The notes beneath the pieces were generated by a model, which worked only from the letters and a program-made list of their open reading frames with translations, had not been told where the DNA came from and made no database searches. A program made the position numbers and the translations under genes. Below, in pieces: positions 61,001-64,000 of a DNA stretch of 64,000 nt. Source of the DNA: Allodiplogaster sudhausi (lineage: Eukaryota; Nematoda; Chromadorea; Rhabditida; Diplogasteridae). The stretch lies in the NCBI GenBank assembly GCA_945643635.1, contig CALZFC010000006.1, forward strand, positions 8,461,001 to 8,525,000, given 5' to 3'. Positions within the stretch are counted from its first letter, which is position 1. Every line of letters starts with the position of its first letter.

Positions 61001-63908
61001 GAGAGAAAGAGAGAGAAAGCAGATCTTGCTAGGGAGCCTAGAGGAGATCGGAAGAAAAGTTTCCCATCCTGTCAGCAACGAGCAAGGTTAAGGAGTATGA
61101 GTGAATTCCAATCTTCTTCACTTTGTTTTTGTTTTGCAACAATCACTTTGCACCTTGCTCGGAAATATTGTTGAAGGTTGCAGAACGGGAAATGATTGCG
61201 TTGACGTCGATAGGATCTCTCTCTCTTTCTCCCTCTCTCTTCCCCCTCCTCTCTCTCTCTGTCTCTCTGGTTCTCTCCCTCATCTTAATTTTCCTAACAT
61301 TTTTTTTTCTCGAGTCACCCAGTTTTTTTCTCCAAAGACTAACGGTGGTGCGTTGGTACACTGCGTGGCCACTTTGTCTTCATTGTATCTCTTTATTTGC
61401 CTATGTTACCCTCTCTTTCTCTCTTCATTTCTGTCACTTTCTCTTATTCTCTCTCCTTCTCTCTCTCTCTCTCTCTCCCTCTCTCTCTCCCTCTCTTTGA
61501 TTTGCCCATGAAGTCGCGAACAGTACCCTGCGAGCAAACTGCGAACACCTGTGTCCCTTCCCGCTCGCCCTCCTTTGCCCTCTTTTACCAACATTTCCCC
61601 TATCATTGCACTTTTCTTGCCCTTATCAGCGAGAACGTGGAAAGGCAACCATGTATTGATTGGTCGTGAAGAAGACGTGGCAAATTGTGAAGTGGTTGGA
61701 GAGCAAGAAGAGTGGAATATTGAGGGTGAGCGAGAGAGAGAGGGAGAGAGAGAGAGAGAGAGGAAGAGAGATTGCGAGAGAGGCCAAGAATCAAAAGCGA
61801 GGGCCTATTGTTCTGGTTATCGGCTCGTCCACTGTCGAGTCGATCATGATCGAAACTGTTGATAGTAACAGTTCTTAAACTTGAAACTAGTTGAAACTAT
61901 GTGTTTTAATTTATTAATTCTGATCAGTTGAAATAATTATTTCACAAGTTGGTTTTTATAATTAAAAGTTGTAGATGTACGCAGTGCCCATCCCCGGTGC
62001 GTTCTGTGACCCGAGCAAGATGGGCATGGCGTCATCCCCTCCGGGAGGAGATATGCAGGTATTTATTTTATTTTTAAATATATTTTTTTATCATCTTAAA
62101 AAATATTTTTTGCATAAAATTCTATTAAATGTGTTTTTTTTATATTGAGAAAAAAAATAAAAATAGTAAATTTACAAAACTTGAGGTGACCCTGATGTCC
62201 TCGTCGGCCGGCGGCAACTACGGCTACGGCTCGTGGGGCGCCGTCTATCCCGTGCCCCAGCAAGGTTTTACAAGGGGCTTTATGATGGGCTCTACAAGGG
62301 GCTTTACTAATGGACAACTGCAGCGGGTAGAATGGAAGTTATAGGGTAGCATTAGTTTTAACTGCGGAATGCCAATCGAAATTGGGAAGAGATTTCAGCT
62401 GAAAAAAGGAGGAAGAATCGAACATGCGCTTTGCACTGTATCTGCAGGTTTTTTTTAGCCATGCGGAATTGAAAATTTTGCTATGAGAGAAGCTATGGGT
62501 GGAAATGGGCTAGGAAAACGGTGAACGCGCACATAGTCGTCGAATATACATTTCAGTTTTTGCAAGTGGAATGGCACGGGTGAACTGATTGCGATTTACT
62601 TATTTTCTCACGTGCTTACCATTAGCAATTCTTGAGTAGGCTTGTTAAGTTGATTCGAATAACAACTGGTAGGTAGCATCATGGTATGGGTGTTGTATAC
62701 TGTAATAGTATCACTTTTACAGTGGAATTGTGTATGATTTATAAAGACGGAGAAAGATTTTTGCGTTTTTCGTGCTTGAAGACCTGCGTGGAGGCCAATT
62801 CTCGTCGTCGCCACCGTATCAACCAGGACTTTTTCAGGTTATTACTACTTTTTAACCATAGCTTAAGGAGTATTCTTAGCACTAAATCTATACGGTCAAT
62901 ACCTGTTTTTCTCTAGAGGCTTGTTTTTTTTTAAGTGAATTATGCAAATCTTGGCAATTTTCCTAGATTGATTGGGAATCTTCTTTGCGTGTTTGCTGTG
63001 AGGGAGGGGAAAATGTATATGTTATGGGCTAATTAAATCTTAATTATAAATCTTAGAAAAAAAGTTTTGCAATTTCCAGCAAGCAAACGGCGCAGGGATC
63101 GCGCAGATGTTCGGCGGAATGACGATTGCGAGTCCAACCAACGCACCCGCCCCTCCTCCCTCCACGCCGCAGCGGCCGGATGTGAGGAGTATTTTTAAAA
63201 GAGATTAAAAAAATATATTTAAAAAAAGAATTCCAAAAAATAATTTTTCAATATAATTCCTTGAAATTATCCTGGTTCAATTTAATACAAACTTTTTGTT
63301 AAATTAAACAAAAGTATTATGCATAAATGAGAGAGTAATTGCAAAAACAAATGAGGATGAAGCATCACAAGACTCTGGAATAAGGTGGCTGAGTCGTCCC
63401 AGTTGCAGGGCTTCTCCCAGTATCTGTCGCAAGGCGGCGGCCCGCCGCAACCGATTCCGGGCGGGGCTGGTCAACAGCAGCAGCATCAGGCACAGCAGCA
63501 ACACGCCGCGCACCAGCAGATGCTGTTTCTGCAAGGAGCGAATGGTCCGTACGCGATCGCCTCAACGCCACCGTCGAATCCGAGCCTTGGAAGCAGCCCG
63601 CAGTTCTTTGGTGAGTGAGCTTATTTATTGGGAATGAATCTTTTGAAATATTTATTAGGCTAATCCTAAAATGTTCTTAATACAGAAAGGAATACTAGAT
63701 GCTTGTTTCTTATGATCGTAAATAATTATTAAATTACGCTAAGAAAATGTCAACATATGTACTGATAATAATGTGAATGCCTCATGTCAGTTCTCGTCTT
63801 GACCGAATATTGTTTTTGAAATATCAGTTATCTTGATTTTGCTTTCCAGGAAATCACCTGGCTGCGATGGCTGCTGCAAATCATTCAATGACGCTGAGTG
63901 GAATGCAG
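55053..63908 (+). CDS. Gln/Gly/Pro/Met-rich nuclear-regulator-like protein, partial (continues past right edge)
   Basis: Exons read: 55053-55134, 55487-55665, then 60458-60515, 61975-62058, 62186-62264, 62782-62837, 63080-63181, 63385-63610 and 63850-63908. The first exon starts MAMAEHQQWGYGAGGGSPAQW; the second has GAIPILNGAGGQM and ESLQTRICQEMVNHVISSS; later ones have YAVPIPGAFCDPSKMGMASS, GGNYGYGSWGAVYPVPQQ, DLRGGQFSSSPPYQPGLFQ, IAQMFGGMTIASPTNAPAPP and a polyglutamine-rich stretch (GQQQQHQAQQQHAAHQQ). From 60458 on every junction keeps phase. The jump from 55665 (phase 0) to 60458 (needs phase 2) does not fit, so an exon is missing in the 4.8-kb gap, or 60459 is a second start (MEEKNAQAAAANGQMQGH). 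Composition resembles N-terminal regions of transcription or chromatin cofactors; no domain identifies it. Confidence 0.7.
55982..56000. repeat. TA dinucleotide run
   Basis: Short ATATAT run in the large intron of the Gln/Gly-rich gene. Confidence 0.7.
57429..57782 (+). CDS. Possible coding exon or small gene within the large intron
   Basis: An open frame from an acceptor-like AAG at about 57435, or the ATG at 57444, runs to TGA at 57780-57782. It encodes about 113 residues with varied, non-repeat composition: MQPGQQGNSPETPARQRSS, then ALPPTEAELDEDYYERSPL, SFVGTDGVTYFQTQATPK and LRFLEMS. A GTGAGC donor after LEMS (57757) would make it an internal exon in phase 0, which still does not fit the next exon at 60458. 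The Gln/Pro/Ser content matches the host gene. It could be an alternative exon of it or a separate short gene. Confidence 0.4.
   Translation, partial: TKELTMQPGQQGNSPETPARQRSSPNPENGLRKDSNQATAPIAINSTATTFNDYENALPPTEAELDEDYYERSPLPPSSLVSSFVGTDGVTYFQTQATPKADGPLRFLEMSVSGKFK
58230..59470. repeat. GA-rich tracts in the large intron
   Basis: GA runs at 58229-58310, 58360-58430, 58855-58900, 59215-59250 and 59405-59460 separated by complex sequence; nothing coding was recognised. Confidence 0.75.
60235..60261. repeat. Perfect 13-bp-arm palindrome
   Basis: GCCTGAGGCCTAA and TTAGGCCTCAGGC with one base between. It lies in the intron before the exon at 60458. Confidence 0.85.
61215..61500. repeat. CT tracts in the intron between 60515 and 61975
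   Basis: Two CT blocks (61215-61275, 61405-61500), followed by a GA block at 61733-61780. Confidence 0.75.
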
Positions 63909-63982
63909 GTGAGAGAGAGAGAGGGGAGAGGGAAAGAGAGAGAGAGGGGAGAGGGAAAGAGAAAGAAAGAGAGAGAGAGAGA
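63909..63982. repeat. GA tract directly after a donor site
   Basis: The GTGAGAGAGAGAG donor after the exon ending at 63908 runs straight into GA repeats. Confidence 0.75.
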
Positions 63983-64000
63983 TAAAGCTTCTCCTAGTTT

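Overview
The window is nuclear DNA of a nematode. Indications are neuropeptide precursors ending in GAKFIRF-amide (a product of C. elegans flp-5), nematode-type chemoreceptors (Str and Srh-like), a two-ShK-domain secreted protein, a Clc-like four-pass protein, short introns, and coding genes on both strands. A diplogastrid or other rhabditid would fit, but the species is inference. No tRNA, rRNA or CRISPR was recognised.

Layout. 1-4039 (minus): one uninterrupted gag-pol frame of a BEL/Pao retrotransposon that runs off the left edge, with its probable 5' non-coding/LTR region up to about 4.8 kb. 5.7-6.8 kb and 13.6-16.3 kb (both minus): two paralogous FMRFamide-like peptide (flp-5-type) precursor genes with the same signal peptide, last exon, upstream region and 3' hairpin. 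Between them lie a Clc/claudin-like gene (plus, 8.7-9.85 kb) and a complete nine-exon Str chemoreceptor (minus, 10.5-12.4 kb). The first flp copy grew by repeating a peptide inside one exon; the second grew by repeating whole exon+intron cassettes (13 middle exons of 66 or 132 bp, 11 of the introns exactly 81 bp).

17.3-29.1 kb: an Srh-like chemoreceptor (minus) whose last intron holds a 7.16-kb inverted-repeat transposon (19701-26856, TA target duplication, CAGTG ends), followed downstream by a second copy of its last exons. 31.3-32.6 kb: small four-pass membrane protein (plus). 34.05-37.5 kb: core 1 beta-1,3-galactosyltransferase (minus). 38.7-43.5 kb: AIG1/FAR-17a-like membrane protein (minus), with a secreted double-ShK gene nested on the opposite strand in its largest intron.

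45-54.5 kb is an almost gene-free block of alternating CT and GA microsatellite tracts, with one clean 156-bp hAT-type MITE. From 55.05 kb to the right edge runs a plus-strand gene with short Gln/Gly/Pro/Met-rich exons, which continues out of the window. CT tracts form the pyrimidine stretch of several 3' splice sites. Exon boundaries were read by hand; in the multi-exon genes, joined phases and summed lengths agree except where an entry says otherwise.
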